NCBI GenBank assembly: GCA_027493945.1
Contig: JAOSJU010000001.1
Coordinates: 2,600,484 to 2,664,483, forward strand
Source of the DNA: Burkholderiaceae bacterium
GTDB taxonomy: Bacteria > Pseudomonadota > Gammaproteobacteria > Burkholderiales > Burkholderiaceae_E
Direction of reading: 5' to 3'
DNA: 64,000 nt
The stretch's first letter is position 1; every line of letters begins with the position of its first letter. Both the position numbers and the translations under genes were made by a program. Below the pieces are notes generated by a model. The model was not told the origin of the DNA. It was given only the letters and a program-made list of their open reading frames with translations, and ran no database searches. Shown here piece after piece: positions 23,567-35,365 of the stretch.

Positions 23567-24490
23567 ATGTCCGCGATCCTGAGCGTCGAAGGACTGGTCA
23601 AGCGCTTCGCGGGCGTCGAAGCGATCGCCGGGCTCGACTTCGCGGTGCAGCGCGGCGAATGCTTCGGACTGCTGGGCCCGAACGGCGCCGGCAAGAGCAC
23701 CACGCTGAAGTCGGTGCTGGGCCTGCTCGAACCCGACGCGGGCCGGATCAGGCTGCTCGGCTTCGAAATCCCGGCGCAGGCGCGCGAGGCGCGCGCGCGG
23801 GTCGGCGTCGTTCCGCAGGCCGACGCGCTCGACCCCGATTTCACCGTCGCCGAGAACCTGATCGTCTTCGGCCGCTACTTCGGCCTGTCGCGCGCGACGA
23901 TCGAGGCGCGGCTCGACGCGCTGCTCGACTTCGCCGGGCTGGCGCACAAGCGGGAGGCGAAGATCCACGAGATCTCCGGCGGCATGCGACGGCGCCTGAC
24001 GCTCGCCCGGGCGCTGGTCAACGATCCCGAAGTGCTCTTCCTCGACGAGCCGACCACCGGGCTGGACCCGCAGGCGCGCCACCTGATCTGGGAGAGGCTC
24101 AGGCAGCTGCTCGCCGGCGGCAAGACCATCGTGCTGACGACGCACTTCATGGAGGAAGCGGAACGCCTGTGCACGCGGCTCGCGATCATCGACCACGGCA
24201 GGCGTATCGCGATGGACACGCCGGCCGCGCTGGTCGCCAGCCGGATCGAGCCGCACGTGGTCGAGGCCAGCGGCGACGGCGTGCATCGATGGGCGCGCGA
24301 GCAGGCGCCGGCGCTCGCCGCGAGGGTCGAGCTGGTCGGCGAGACCGCGTTCGCCTACTGCGCGAGCCCCGAGCAGGCCGGCGTGGCAGCGGCCTCGGCG
24401 ACCGGCTTCGCGGCGCTGCGCGTGCTGCAGCGTCCGGCGAACCTCGAAGACGTGTTCCTCGAGCTCACCGGGCGCGAGCTGCGCGATTGA
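23567..24490 (+). CDS. NodI-type ABC exporter ATPase
   Basis: 307 residues, DRA-type ABC ATPase. Walker [14 protein letters not shown] near residue 35, signature [14 protein letters not shown], Walker [13 protein letters not shown], and the NodI-like phrases [32 protein letters not shown] and [20 protein letters not shown]. The pairing with a NodJ-like permease 15 nt downstream supports a NodIJ family exporter. In rhizobia NodIJ exports lipo-chitin oligosaccharides; homologues are widespread in non-nodulating betaproteobacteria where the substrate is unknown. The ATG at 23567 follows the rplQ gap. Confidence 0.9.
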   Translation: MSAILSVEGLVKRFAGVEAIAGLDFAVQRGECFGLLGPNGAGKSTTLKSVLGLLEPDAGRIRLLGFEIPAQAREARARVGVVPQADALDPDFTVAENLIVFGRYFGLSRATIEARLDALLDFAGLAHKREAKIHEISGGMRRRLTLARALVNDPEVLFLDEPTTGLDPQARHLIWERLRQLLAGGKTIVLTTHFMEEAERLCTRLAIIDHGRRIAMDTPAALVASRIEPHVVEASGDGVHRWAREQAPALAARVELVGETAFAYCASPEQAGVAAASATGFAALRVLQRPANLEDVFLELTGRELRD

Positions 24491-24505
24491 GACGGAGAAT
24501 GCGCG

Positions 24506-25285
24506 ATGAATCCCTGGTCGGCCCCGCGTCCCTCGATGCGATTCCTGCCGGTCTACCGGCGCAACCTGCTGGTGTGGCGCAAGCTCGCGGTGGCCAGCGT
24601 GATCGGCAACATCGCCGACCCGCTGATCATCCTGGTCGCTTTCGGCTATGGCCTGGGCACGCTGCTGCGGCAGGTCGACGGCGTGCCCTACATCGTGTTC
24701 CTCGCGGCCGGCTCGATGTGCATGAGCACGATGATGGCGGCCAGTTTCGAGTCGCTGTACTCGGCGTTCTCGCGGATGCACGTGCAGCACACCTGGGAGT
24801 CGCTCCTGAACGCGCCGCTCGAGCTCGACGACATCGTGATCGCCGAATGGCTGTGGGCCGCCACGAAGAGCGTCATGTCGGGCCTGGCGATCGTCACGGT
24901 GGTCTGGCTGCTCGACATCTCGCGCGCGCCCACGCTGGTGCTGGCGCTGCCGGTCGTGGCGCTCACCGGCCCGGTCTTCGGCGCGATCGGACTGTGCGTG
25001 AATGCGCTCGCGCGCGGCTACGACTTCTTCACCTACTACTTCACGCTGGTGCTCACGCCGATGATCTTCCTGTCGGGCGTGTACTACCCGGTGGCCCAGC
25101 TTCCCGGCTGGCTGGCCACGATCGCGGGCGCGCTGCCGCTGGCGGCCGCGGTCGAGCTCGCGCGCCCGCTGGTGCTCGGCCGGCTGCCCGAGGCGCCGCT
25201 GGTGCCGCTGCTCACGCTGCTGGCCTACGCGGGTGGGGCGTTGTATCTTGCGATGATCCTGACCCGGCGACGCTTCGCCGCCTGA
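24506..25285 (+). CDS. NodJ-type ABC exporter permease
   Basis: 259 residues, ABC-2 type permease with about six membrane helices. NodJ-like features: NLLVWRKLAVASVIGNIADP, the GYGLGTLLRQVDGVPYIVFL segment near residues 50-70, and FLSGVYYPVAQLPGWL in the last third. It would form the membrane channel for the ATPase encoded just upstream. The exported molecule cannot be told from the sequence. No nod gene for lipo-chitin synthesis is present in the window. Confidence 0.9.
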   Translation: MNPWSAPRPSMRFLPVYRRNLLVWRKLAVASVIGNIADPLIILVAFGYGLGTLLRQVDGVPYIVFLAAGSMCMSTMMAASFESLYSAFSRMHVQHTWESLLNAPLELDDIVIAEWLWAATKSVMSGLAIVTVVWLLDISRAPTLVLALPVVALTGPVFGAIGLCVNALARGYDFFTYYFTLVLTPMIFLSGVYYPVAQLPGWLATIAGALPLAAAVELARPLVLGRLPEAPLVPLLTLLAYAGGALYLAMILTRRRFAA

Positions 25286-25317
25286 GCCGCGCCGCCGCGC
25301 GGATGTTTCTGCCCGCC

Positions 25318-25773
25318 ATGCAAGCCGCCGAATCCTCCGATCCCGAAGCCGCCCGCCTTGCCTCGCCCGACGGCCTGCTGCTGATCCTCAGCAACCTCCC
25401 CGACCGCGAAACGGCGGAGGAGGTCGCGCACACGCTGGTGGGCGAGCGGCTGGCCGCCTGCGTGAACATTCTCGGCACCTGTACTTCGGTGTATCGCTGG
25501 CAGGGCGACGTCGAGGAGGCCGAGGAGGTCACCGTGCTGGTGAAGACGACGCGCCTGCGCCATGCGGCCTGCCGGCAGCGCCTTAACGCGCTGCATCCGT
25601 ACGAGGTGCCCGAGATCGTGACGATCGCGCCCGAGGCGGTCTGGCCGGCCTACGCGCAGTGGGCGGCTGACGAGACGCGCGACACATCGGCCGGAATGCG
25701 CGACACGTCCACCGGACTGCGCGACGCAGCAGCCCGGGCATGCGACAGTTCCGACGGCGACGCCGAAGGCTGA
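25318..25773 (+). CDS. cutA: Divalent cation tolerance protein CutA, with a repeat tail
   Basis: 151 residues from ATG 25318 (an in-frame ATG five codons upstream is possible). The CutA core is clear: ERLAACVNILGTCTSVYRWQ, DVEEAEEVTVLVKTT and HPYEVPEIVTIAPEAVWPAY. Core length fits the family, about 105 residues forming a trimer. After it comes a tail of some 35 residues with three imperfect seven-residue units, RDTSAGM, RDTSTGL and RDAAARA, encoded by 21-nt repeats near 25677-25740. The function of CutA in metal tolerance is debated. Faces corA across a 37-nt convergent gap. Confidence 0.93.
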   Translation: MQAAESSDPEAARLASPDGLLLILSNLPDRETAEEVAHTLVGERLAACVNILGTCTSVYRWQGDVEEAEEVTVLVKTTRLRHAACRQRLNALHPYEVPEIVTIAPEAVWPAYAQWAADETRDTSAGMRDTSTGLRDAAARACDSSDGDAEG

Positions 25774-25810
25774 ACGCGGCAGGCGGCTCGCGCGACCGGA
25801 CGGGGCCGCT

Positions 25811-26917
25811 TCAGGTGTCGCCGCCGGCGCCCGGCGCGGCCGACGATCGCGCGCGGCGCGCGCGCCGGCGCCGCCGCCGGCCGAAGGGGTCGGAGGCGGA
25901 CAGCATCGCGCGCGCCCTCAGGAACGAGAACAGCAACGCGCCGATCAGCGCCATCGAGCCGATGGCCCACCAGAAGCCGGTCTTCGAATGCAGCCCCGGG
26001 ATGAACTCGAAGTTCATCCCGAACACGCCGGTGATCAGCGTCAGCGGCAGGAACACCGCGGTGATCGCGGTGAGCGTGCGCATCACTTCGTTGGTGCGAT
26101 ACGCAGTGGCGGAGAAATGCAGTTGCACCGCGCTCTCCACCGACGATTCGAGGCGGCGCGCGTGGTTGAGCACGCGGTGGATGTGGCCGACGATGTCGGC
26201 GGTGCGCACCTGCAGTGCGTCGTCGAGCGCGTGCAGGCCGCGGGGCGTGCCCACGCCGCCGACGGTGCGCTCGAGGCGCTCGTCGCGCCATTCCTGCAGC
26301 GCGTCGAGCTGCTCTTCGCAGAGATCCTGCAGCCGTCGCGCCTCGCGCCGCGCCTCGAGCAGTTCGTACCAGTCGCGAAACGGCCGGCGCGGGTCGAGCA
26401 GCTCGCGCTGGCGCTGCTCGAACTGTTCGCTCAGCGGCTGGCGCAGGTCGAGGTATCGGTCGACCATGCCGTTGAGGATGCGCAGCATCAGCTCTTCGGG
26501 CTGGGCAGGCAGCCGCGCCCGTCCTCCGGCCAGCAGCCGGTCGCGGATCGCGGGCACCAGCCGGCTGTCGGGGGCGCGCACGGTGACCAGCACCTGCGGG
26601 AACAGGAAGAACACCGCGGGTCGGGTCTTCACGCGAATCACGCCGGACGGCTCGATCGCGTCGGTGCGGATCGCCAGCCCGCGGAACACGATCATCTCGT
26701 AGTCGTTGGTCGAATCGAAGTACGACGGATGGCCCGGATTCTCCGCGTCGAGCAGATGGTCCTCGAAGACGCTGGTGCCGGTGAGCTGCTGCGCCGGCGC
26801 GGTCCAGGCGCGGCCGTCGTCGTAGACGCAATCGCACCAGACGAAGCCCCCTGCGGGCATCGCCGGCACCGCATCGGTGACCGCGGCGCCGTCGGGGCGG
26901 ACGATCACGAACTGCAC
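25811..26917 (-). CDS. corA: CorA-family magnesium/cobalt transporter
   Basis: 368 residues. Long cytoplasmic N-domain with helical stretches, then two C-terminal membrane helices. The selectivity motif GMN is present in ITGVFGMNFEFIPGLHSKTG, with helix 1 (TAITAVFLPLTLITGVFGMN) before and helix 2 (FWWAIGSMALIGALLFSFL) after. Highly basic C-terminus with an Arg run. Such proteins form pentameric divalent-cation channels in the inner membrane. Fifty bases from hemB, same strand. Confidence 0.93.
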   Translation of the reverse strand: MQFVIVRPDGAAVTDAVPAMPAGGFVWCDCVYDDGRAWTAPAQQLTGTSVFEDHLLDAENPGHPSYFDSTNDYEMIVFRGLAIRTDAIEPSGVIRVKTRPAVFFLFPQVLVTVRAPDSRLVPAIRDRLLAGGRARLPAQPEELMLRILNGMVDRYLDLRQPLSEQFEQRQRELLDPRRPFRDWYELLEARREARRLQDLCEEQLDALQEWRDERLERTVGGVGTPRGLHALDDALQVRTADIVGHIHRVLNHARRLESSVESAVQLHFSATAYRTNEVMRTLTAITAVFLPLTLITGVFGMNFEFIPGLHSKTGFWWAIGSMALIGALLFSFLRARAMLSASDPFGRRRRRRARRARSSAAPGAGGDT

Positions 26918-26966
26918 CGCGGGCGGCTCCTGCCGGCGTTCGCGACGAGGCTGCGGCCTGGCGCGC

Positions 26967-29481
<2,515 letters not shown>

Positions 29482-29587
29482 GTCGGAGGCGACTCGAACC
29501 CGCCGCACCGGCGCCGCCGGCGCGGCGCGGCCGCGCCGGTAAGGCGCGCGGACGGCCCGGCGACCCATTGCCCGAAAGGAGCACGCC

Positions 29588-30580
29588 ATGCTGGTTCGCA
29601 TCCGCCATGCCGACGATCCGCAGCCCTCGGACATCACGCCTCGCATCCTCCACGAGCATCGACGCTCGGTGCTGAAGGCGGCGGCTGCCGGCGTCGCCGC
29701 GTGGTCGGCGTCGACGATCGTCGATGCGGCGGCCGCGACCGACGGGCCGGCGGGGTCGACCGGGTCGGCGGGCGCCACCCGGCTGCAGGCGCGCGCCAGT
29801 GCGCTGTCGACGATGGAGCGACCCACGCCGTACAAGGACGTCGTCGGCTACAACAACTTCTACGAGTTCGGCACCGACAAGGACGATCCGGCAGCCTGGG
29901 CGGGCTCGCTGCGCGTGCGGCCCTGGACCGTGACGGTCGAGGGCGAGGTCGCACGGCCGCGCGTCTTCGACATCGACGAGCTGCTCCGGCTGGCGCCGCT
30001 CGAGGAGCGCGTCTACCGGCTGCGCTGCGTCGAAGGATGGTCGATGGTCATCCCCTGGATCGGCTATTCCTTTGCCGAGTTGATGAAGCGCGTCGAGCCC
30101 ACCGCCAGGGCAAGGTACGTCGAGTTCGTCACGCTCGCCGACGCGGGGCAGATGCCGGGGCTGCGCTCTTCGGTGCTGGCCTGGCCGTACGTCGAGGGCC
30201 TGCGCATCGACGAGGCCGCGCACGCGCTCACGCTGCTCACCCTCGGGCTGTACGGCGAAGTGCTGCCGAAGCAGAACGGCGCACCGGTGCGCATCGTCGT
30301 GCCCTGGAAGTACGGATTCAAGAGCGGCAAGTCACTGGTGCGGATCCGTTTCGTCGAGAAGCAGCCGCAGACCAGCTGGAACCTCGCGGCGCCGCACGAG
30401 TACGGCTTCTATTCGAACGTCAATCCGCAGGTCAGCCATCCGCGATGGTCGCAGGCGACCGAGCGCCGCATCGGCGAGGACGGGTTCCTGCAGCGCAAGC
30501 GCCCGACGCCGATGTTCAACGGCTATGCAGACCAGGTGGCGTCGCTGTATGCCGGCATGGATCTTCGCAAGGCGTTCTGA
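29588..30580 (+). CDS. msrP: Methionine sulfoxide reductase MsrP (molybdopterin subunit)
   Basis: 330 residues. Periplasmic catalytic subunit that repairs oxidised methionine. Twin-arginine signal [16 protein letters not shown] near residue 25. [14 protein letters not shown] and the molybdenum-ligating Cys in [14 protein letters not shown] are intact, as is [13 protein letters not shown]. The haem partner msrQ follows 34 nt downstream. Strong ribosome binding site ggaggcac-like aaaggagcacgcc before the ATG. Confidence 0.95.
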   Translation: MLVRIRHADDPQPSDITPRILHEHRRSVLKAAAAGVAAWSASTIVDAAAATDGPAGSTGSAGATRLQARASALSTMERPTPYKDVVGYNNFYEFGTDKDDPAAWAGSLRVRPWTVTVEGEVARPRVFDIDELLRLAPLEERVYRLRCVEGWSMVIPWIGYSFAELMKRVEPTARARYVEFVTLADAGQMPGLRSSVLAWPYVEGLRIDEAAHALTLLTLGLYGEVLPKQNGAPVRIVVPWKYGFKSGKSLVRIRFVEKQPQTSWNLAAPHEYGFYSNVNPQVSHPRWSQATERRIGEDGFLQRKRPTPMFNGYADQVASLYAGMDLRKAF

Positions 30581-30614
30581 GTCTCCGCCGCGCCGTGCGA
30601 CGCACGATCGCGGG

Positions 30615-31271
30615 GTGGCGTCGCTCGCGCAGCCGTCGCCGCGCGCGCTGACGCGGATCCGCGCGGCGGTCTTCGTCGCCGCGCTGCTGCCGCTTCTGCG
30701 CCTGGTGGCGCTGGGCCATGCCGATGCGCTGGGCGCCAACCCGGTCGAGTTCGTCACCCGCTCCACCGGAACCTGGACCCTGGTGATGCTGTGCGTCACG
30801 CTGTCGGTGACGCCGCTGCGGCAGCTGCTCGGCTGGCCCTGGCTGCTGCGACTGCGGCGCATGCTCGGCCTGTACGCGTTCTTCTACGCGGTGCTGCACT
30901 TCACTGCCTGGGTGTGGTTCGACCAGTGGTTCGACCTCGCCTCGATGATCGCCGACGTCGTCGATCGCCCGTTCGTCACCGTGGGCTTCACCGCGTTCGT
31001 GCTGATGCTGCCGCTGGCGGCGACTTCGACGCGCGCGATGATGCGGCGGCTCGGCCGGCACTGGCAGGAGTTGCACCGGCTCGTCTACGCGGTAGCCGTG
31101 CTCGCGGTGCTGCACTTCTGGTGGCACAAGGCCGGCAAGAACGACCTCGCCGAGCCGATGACCTACGCGGCCGTGGTCGCGGCCCTGCTCGGGTTCCGGG
31201 CGCTGCGGCAGCTCGTGCGCCGCGCGCCGGCCGACGCGTCAGCGCGGCAGGCGCCTCTCGAGCGCGAATAG
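30615..31271 (+). CDS. msrQ: Haem-binding membrane subunit MsrQ
   Basis: 218 residues from the GTG at 30615; no ATG fits better after the msrP stop. Six-helix membrane protein that feeds electrons from the respiratory chain to MsrP. Likely haem-ligand histidines lie in YAFFYAVLHFTAWVWF, in RHWQELHRLVY and in LHFWWHKAGKND. Its 3' end overlaps the convergent lysA by 33 nt. Confidence 0.93.
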   Translation: MASLAQPSPRALTRIRAAVFVAALLPLLRLVALGHADALGANPVEFVTRSTGTWTLVMLCVTLSVTPLRQLLGWPWLLRLRRMLGLYAFFYAVLHFTAWVWFDQWFDLASMIADVVDRPFVTVGFTAFVLMLPLAATSTRAMMRRLGRHWQELHRLVYAVAVLAVLHFWWHKAGKNDLAEPMTYAAVVAALLGFRALRQLVRRAPADASARQAPLERE

Positions 31272-32501
31272 CGACTCGACCGATTCGCGCTCGCGCACCA
31301 GGTGCGCGTCGCTGCCGTCGACGATCACCTCCGCTGCGCGCGCACGCGTGTTGTAGTTCGAGGCCATCGCCATGCCGTAGGCACCCGCGGAGGCGATCGC
31401 CAGCAGGTCGCCCTCGGCGATCGCGAGCTTGCGTCCACGCGCGAGCCAGTCGCCCGATTCGCAGACCGGGCCGACGATGTCGTAGACCTGCGCCGGGCTG
31501 GCGTCGCGCGCCTCGACCGGCAGCACGCCGTGCCAGGCGTCGTAGAGCGCCGGGCGCATCAGGTCGTTCATGGCCGCATCGACGATCGCGAAGCGGCGCT
31601 CCGCGTTGCTCTTCAGGTACTCGACGCGCGTGAGCAGGACGCCGGCGTTGCCGACGATCGAGCGACCGAACTCGAAGACCAGCCCGAACGAGGCGCCGCG
31701 CGGATGCCGGTCGATGCGCTCGAAGATCGCACGGAACAGCGCCTCGCGCGACGGCGGCTCCTCGTCCGCGTAGCGGATGCCCAGGCCGCCTCCGAGGTCG
31801 ATGTGCCTAAGGACGATGCCTTCGGCGTGAAGCGTATCGACCAGTTCGAGCAGCTTGTCGAGCGCCGCCATGAACGGATCGATGCTCGTGATCTGCGAGC
31901 CGATGTGGCAATCGATGCCGATCACCTCGACGTTCGGCAGGCGTGCCGCCGTCCGGTAGGCGGCGAGCGCTGCGTCGTGGGCGATGCCGAACTTGTTCTC
32001 GCGCAAGCCGGTGGAGATGTACGGGTGCGTGCCCGCGTCGACGTCGGGATTCACGCGAAGCGAAACCGGCGCGCGCCGGCCGAGCGCACCCGCCACCCGG
32101 TCGAGCCGCAGCAGTTCGCTCTCCGACTCGACGTTGAAGCAGCGCACCCCCGCCTCGAGCGCCATCCGCATCTCGGTTTCCTGCTTGCCGACGCCGGAGA
32201 ACACCACCCGCGACGGGTCGCCGCCCGCCGCAAGCACCCGCTTCAGCTCTCCGCCCGAGACGATGTCGAAGCCCGCTCCCTCGCGGGCGAGCAGGTCGAT
32301 CACCGCGAGGTTCGAGTTCGCCTTCAGCGCATAGCAGACCAGCACGTCGCGCGTGCCGGCGGCGCGCCGGAACTCGGCGAACGCGTCGACGATCGCGCGC
32401 CTGGAATAGACGTAGGTCGGGGTGCCGAATCGCTCGGCGACGCTCGACAGCGGCAGGTCTTCGACCAGCAGTGAATTGCCGCGATACTGGAAGGCGTCCA
32501 T
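31239..32501 (-). CDS. lysA: Diaminopimelate decarboxylase
   Basis: 420 residues. PLP enzyme making lysine from meso-diaminopimelate. The PLP lysine lies in LVCYALKANSNLAVI near residue 60; GFDIVSGGEL, GIDCHIGSQITSIDPF and the Cys loop GPVCESGDWLARGR are conserved. Five bases after the lptM stop, so lptM and lysA are probably co-transcribed, as in many proteobacteria. 3' overlap with msrQ. Confidence 0.96.
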   Translation of the reverse strand: MDAFQYRGNSLLVEDLPLSSVAERFGTPTYVYSRRAIVDAFAEFRRAAGTRDVLVCYALKANSNLAVIDLLAREGAGFDIVSGGELKRVLAAGGDPSRVVFSGVGKQETEMRMALEAGVRCFNVESESELLRLDRVAGALGRRAPVSLRVNPDVDAGTHPYISTGLRENKFGIAHDAALAAYRTAARLPNVEVIGIDCHIGSQITSIDPFMAALDKLLELVDTLHAEGIVLRHIDLGGGLGIRYADEEPPSREALFRAIFERIDRHPRGASFGLVFEFGRSIVGNAGVLLTRVEYLKSNAERRFAIVDAAMNDLMRPALYDAWHGVLPVEARDASPAQVYDIVGPVCESGDWLARGRKLAIAEGDLLAIASAGAYGMAMASNYNTRARAAEVIVDGSDAHLVRERESVESLFALERRLPR

Positions 32502-32506
32502 CGGAG

Positions 32507-32734
32507 TCAGGGGGTCGGGAGGGTCGATGTGGCGCCGCCGGAGCCGCCCGGGGGCGCCTTCGGGCTCGCGGCGAGCTTCTTCTTCGGCTGGGAGTCGGGC
32601 AGATACAAGGGCCCGCGCTGGCCGCAGGCGGCAAGCAGCGCGACCACCGCGGCCGCCGCAGCGACTGCGATGAGCCGCGCCGGCGTGCGCAGGCGCGGGG
32701 CTGCGCGCTCGGTGCGCTGGCCGGCCGTGCGCAC
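32507..32734 (-). CDS. lptM: LptM/YifL-type small lipoprotein
   Basis: 75 residues from a GTG that directly follows the mrcA stop. Signal sequence with lipobox LLAAC and the hallmark CGQRGPLYLP just after the cleavage site, then a Lys/Pro/Gly-rich tail. In E. coli LptM helps the LPS translocon LptDE to fold with correct disulfides. The position upstream of lysA is common. The start codon is inferred, as no ATG is available. Confidence 0.82.
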   Translation of the reverse strand: MRTAGQRTERAAPRLRTPARLIAVAAAAAVVALLAACGQRGPLYLPDSQPKKKLAASPKAPPGGSGGATSTLPTP

Positions 32735-35077
32735 TCAGAACACCTGGTTGCGGATCAGGTCGGCGTCGGCCCCCGCGGCCACGCCGTCTTCGGAGACGCC
32801 TAGCGACGCGATGCCCTGTCCGGGGCCCGTCTCGGCGTAGTAGTACTCGCCGTCGACGCGCACGACGCCCGGCGGCGGCTGGGTCTGCTCCTCGGGCGCG
32901 CCCTCGAGCGCGGTCGCCATGTAGTTGATCCAGATCGGCAGCGCGAGCCCGCCGCCGGTCTCGCGGTCACCGAGCTTGCGCGGCTGGTCGAACCCGACCC
33001 ACGCGACCGCGGCGATGCGCGGGTTGTATCCGGCGAACCAGGCATCGATCGAGTCGTTGGTGGTTCCGGTCTTGCCGGCGAGGTCGCTTCGCTTGAGGAC
33101 CCGCGCGCGCGTTGCCGTGCCCATGCGCACCACGTCGCGCAGCATGCTGTCCATCAGGAACGCGTTGCGTGCGTCGATCGCGCGCAGCGACTCGTCGCCG
33201 GCCTGCTTCGGATTAGCGCTTGCGAGCAGCCGGCCGTTGATGTCGGTGATGCGCGCAACCAGGTAAGGCTCGATCCGGTAGCCGCCGTTGGCGAAGACGG
33301 TGATTGCGCGTGCCATCTGCCACGGCGTGACCGAGCCGGCGCCAAGCGCCATCGTGAGGAACGGCGGAATGCGCTCGGGGTCGAAACCGAAGCGAGACAC
33401 GTAGTCCTGCGCGTATTGCGGGCCGATCGCCTCGAGCAGGCGGATCGAGACCATGTTCTTGGACTTCGCCAGCGCGGTGCGCATGTGCATCGGTCCCTCG
33501 AACTTGCCGTCGTAGTTCTTCGGGTCCCAGAGCTGACCACCGGTGCGTGCCGGGTCGATCAGCACCGGAGCGTCGTTGATCACCGTGCTGGTCATGAAGC
33601 CCTTTTCGAGCGACGCCGAGTAGATGAACGGCTTGAAGCTCGACCCCGGCTGGCGCCAGGCCTGCGTGACGCGATTGAACTTGTTGCGCTCGAAGTCGAA
33701 GCCGCCGACCAGCGCCCGCACCGAACCGTCGTGGGTATTCAGCCCGACCAGCGCGGCCTGCACTTCGGGCAACTGTGCGATGGCGTAGCCGCCCTTGCCG
33801 GTTTCGACGATGCGCACCACCGCACCGCGCCGCAGGCGCCGCGATGCCGGCGCGCGCTCGCCGAGCGCCGGCGCGACGAACTTCAGACCCTCGCCGGTGA
33901 TCTCGATCGAACTGCCGCGACCTCGCGAGACCACCACCCGCTTCGGGTCGGCCGAAAGCACCGCCGCCGCGAGGAAGCGGCCGATGTCGTCGTTGTCGCC
34001 GATCGACGCTTCGACGACGTCCTCGGCTGCGGCCTCGTCGCCCGGCAGGTCGAGCATGCGCTCGGGGCCGCGGAAGCCGTGCCGCCGGTCGTAATCGAGC
34101 ACGCCCTGCTCGAGCGCCTCGTTGGCCGTGCGCTGGTCGGCGGCGACGATGGTCGTGTAGATCTTCAGTCCGGCAGAGTAGATCTCCTCGCGATACAGGT
34201 CGAAGGCGAGCTGCCGGGCGAGCTCGGCCACGTAGGGCGCGTGGACCGGATAGTCGGCGTGCGCGGGCATGAACGAGAGCGGCTGGGCGAGTGCCAACGC
34301 GTACTCGGCCTCGGAGAGAAAGCCGTTGTCGCGCATGCGCCCGAGGATGTAGCGCTGCCGCTCGATCGCCCGCTTCGGGTTCACCAACGGATTGAAGCGC
34401 GACGGGGCCTTCGGCAGCCCGGCGAGCACCGCGGCTTCCGCGGCGCCGAGCTTCGACAGCGGCCTTCCGAAGTAGGTCTGCGAGGCCGCGGCGAACCCGT
34501 AGGAACGCTTGCCGAGGTAGATCTGGTTCAGGTACAGCTCGAAGATCTGTTCCTTCGTCAGGTTGTCCTCGATGCGCAGTGCCAGCAGGATCTCGACGAT
34601 CTTGCGCGTGTAGGTGCGCTCGGACGAAAGGAAGAACTCGCGAGCCAGCTGCATCGTGATCGTGCTGGCGCCCTGCTCGGTGCCGCCGGCGACCAGGTTG
34701 ACCAGCGCGGCGCGCGCCACGCCGATCGGGTCGACGCCCATGTGCTCGAAGAAGCGCGAGTCCTCGGCCGCCAGCACCGCATTCTTCACGACCGGCGGCA
34801 CGTCCTCGACGTGCACGAAGGTGCGGCGCTCCTCGCCGAATTCGCCGATCAGCTGGCCGTCCGCGGTGTACACCCGCAACGGGATGCGCGGCCGGTAGTC
34901 GAGCATCGCGTCGAGCGGAGGAAGCCGGTCGTTGAGCAGCACCAGCGCGAGCGCGACGAGCAGGCCGCCGGCCGCCGCGGCCACCAGCGGAATCGCGAGC
35001 GCGGCCGGGCCGACGCGAACCCAGTTCGTCTGCGTGGCGGGCTTGTTGCGCGAGCGGCGTTTCGTCGTGTCGGTCAT
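32735..35077 (-). CDS. mrcA: Penicillin-binding protein 1A
   Basis: 780 residues from ATG 35077 (MTDTTKRRSRNKPATQTNW); the frame is open 225 nt further but that part has no family support. Bifunctional peptidoglycan synthase with one N-terminal membrane helix. Glycosyltransferase motifs EDSRFFEHMGVDPIG and GASTITMQLAREFF; transpeptidase SSFK in RQPGSSFKPFIY, SKN in LAKSKNMVSIR and GKTGTTNDSIDAWF. A tataaaat stretch near 35120 on the minus strand may be its -10 box. Divergent from pilM, as in many proteobacteria. Confidence 0.95.
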   Translation of the reverse strand: MTDTTKRRSRNKPATQTNWVRVGPAALAIPLVAAAAGGLLVALALVLLNDRLPPLDAMLDYRPRIPLRVYTADGQLIGEFGEERRTFVHVEDVPPVVKNAVLAAEDSRFFEHMGVDPIGVARAALVNLVAGGTEQGASTITMQLAREFFLSSERTYTRKIVEILLALRIEDNLTKEQIFELYLNQIYLGKRSYGFAAASQTYFGRPLSKLGAAEAAVLAGLPKAPSRFNPLVNPKRAIERQRYILGRMRDNGFLSEAEYALALAQPLSFMPAHADYPVHAPYVAELARQLAFDLYREEIYSAGLKIYTTIVAADQRTANEALEQGVLDYDRRHGFRGPERMLDLPGDEAAAEDVVEASIGDNDDIGRFLAAAVLSADPKRVVVSRGRGSSIEITGEGLKFVAPALGERAPASRRLRRGAVVRIVETGKGGYAIAQLPEVQAALVGLNTHDGSVRALVGGFDFERNKFNRVTQAWRQPGSSFKPFIYSASLEKGFMTSTVINDAPVLIDPARTGGQLWDPKNYDGKFEGPMHMRTALAKSKNMVSIRLLEAIGPQYAQDYVSRFGFDPERIPPFLTMALGAGSVTPWQMARAITVFANGGYRIEPYLVARITDINGRLLASANPKQAGDESLRAIDARNAFLMDSMLRDVVRMGTATRARVLKRSDLAGKTGTTNDSIDAWFAGYNPRIAAVAWVGFDQPRKLGDRETGGGLALPIWINYMATALEGAPEEQTQPPPGVVRVDGEYYYAETGPGQGIASLGVSEDGVAAGADADLIRNQVF

Positions 35078-35291
35078 GCGCGCATCCGCGGGCTCGGCGC
35101 CCGCGTTGCTGTGGGCGGATTTTATACGGATCGTGCGCCCACGCCCGCTTGCGCCGTACGACTGCCCGGAACAACCGCCGATACCCGGCCGCCGTGCCGA
35201 GCCTGCCGGATGGTCGATGCCGTGCGACGGATGGAGCCGGGCGTTCGCCAAGCCGTGCGGAAAAGGCTTTACATTAAATCGAGCTTGCCGC

Positions 35292-35320
35292 TTGCATCTC
35301 AAGCAGTTTGTAGAAATAAT
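35292..35320 (+). promoter_or_regulatory. Candidate promoter of the pilMNOPQ operon
   Basis: -35 TTGCAT (35292-35297), 17-nt spacer, -10 AATAAT (35315-35320), in an AT-rich patch (35270-35350) that stands out in this GC-rich DNA. No clear sigma54 -24/-12 pair was found. The 288-nt mrcA/pilM gap holds no other gene. Confidence 0.55.
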
Positions 35321-35365
35321 CCGTAAATCCTTAGATATTAAGGACTTTTTGAGGCGAGGCGCCCC

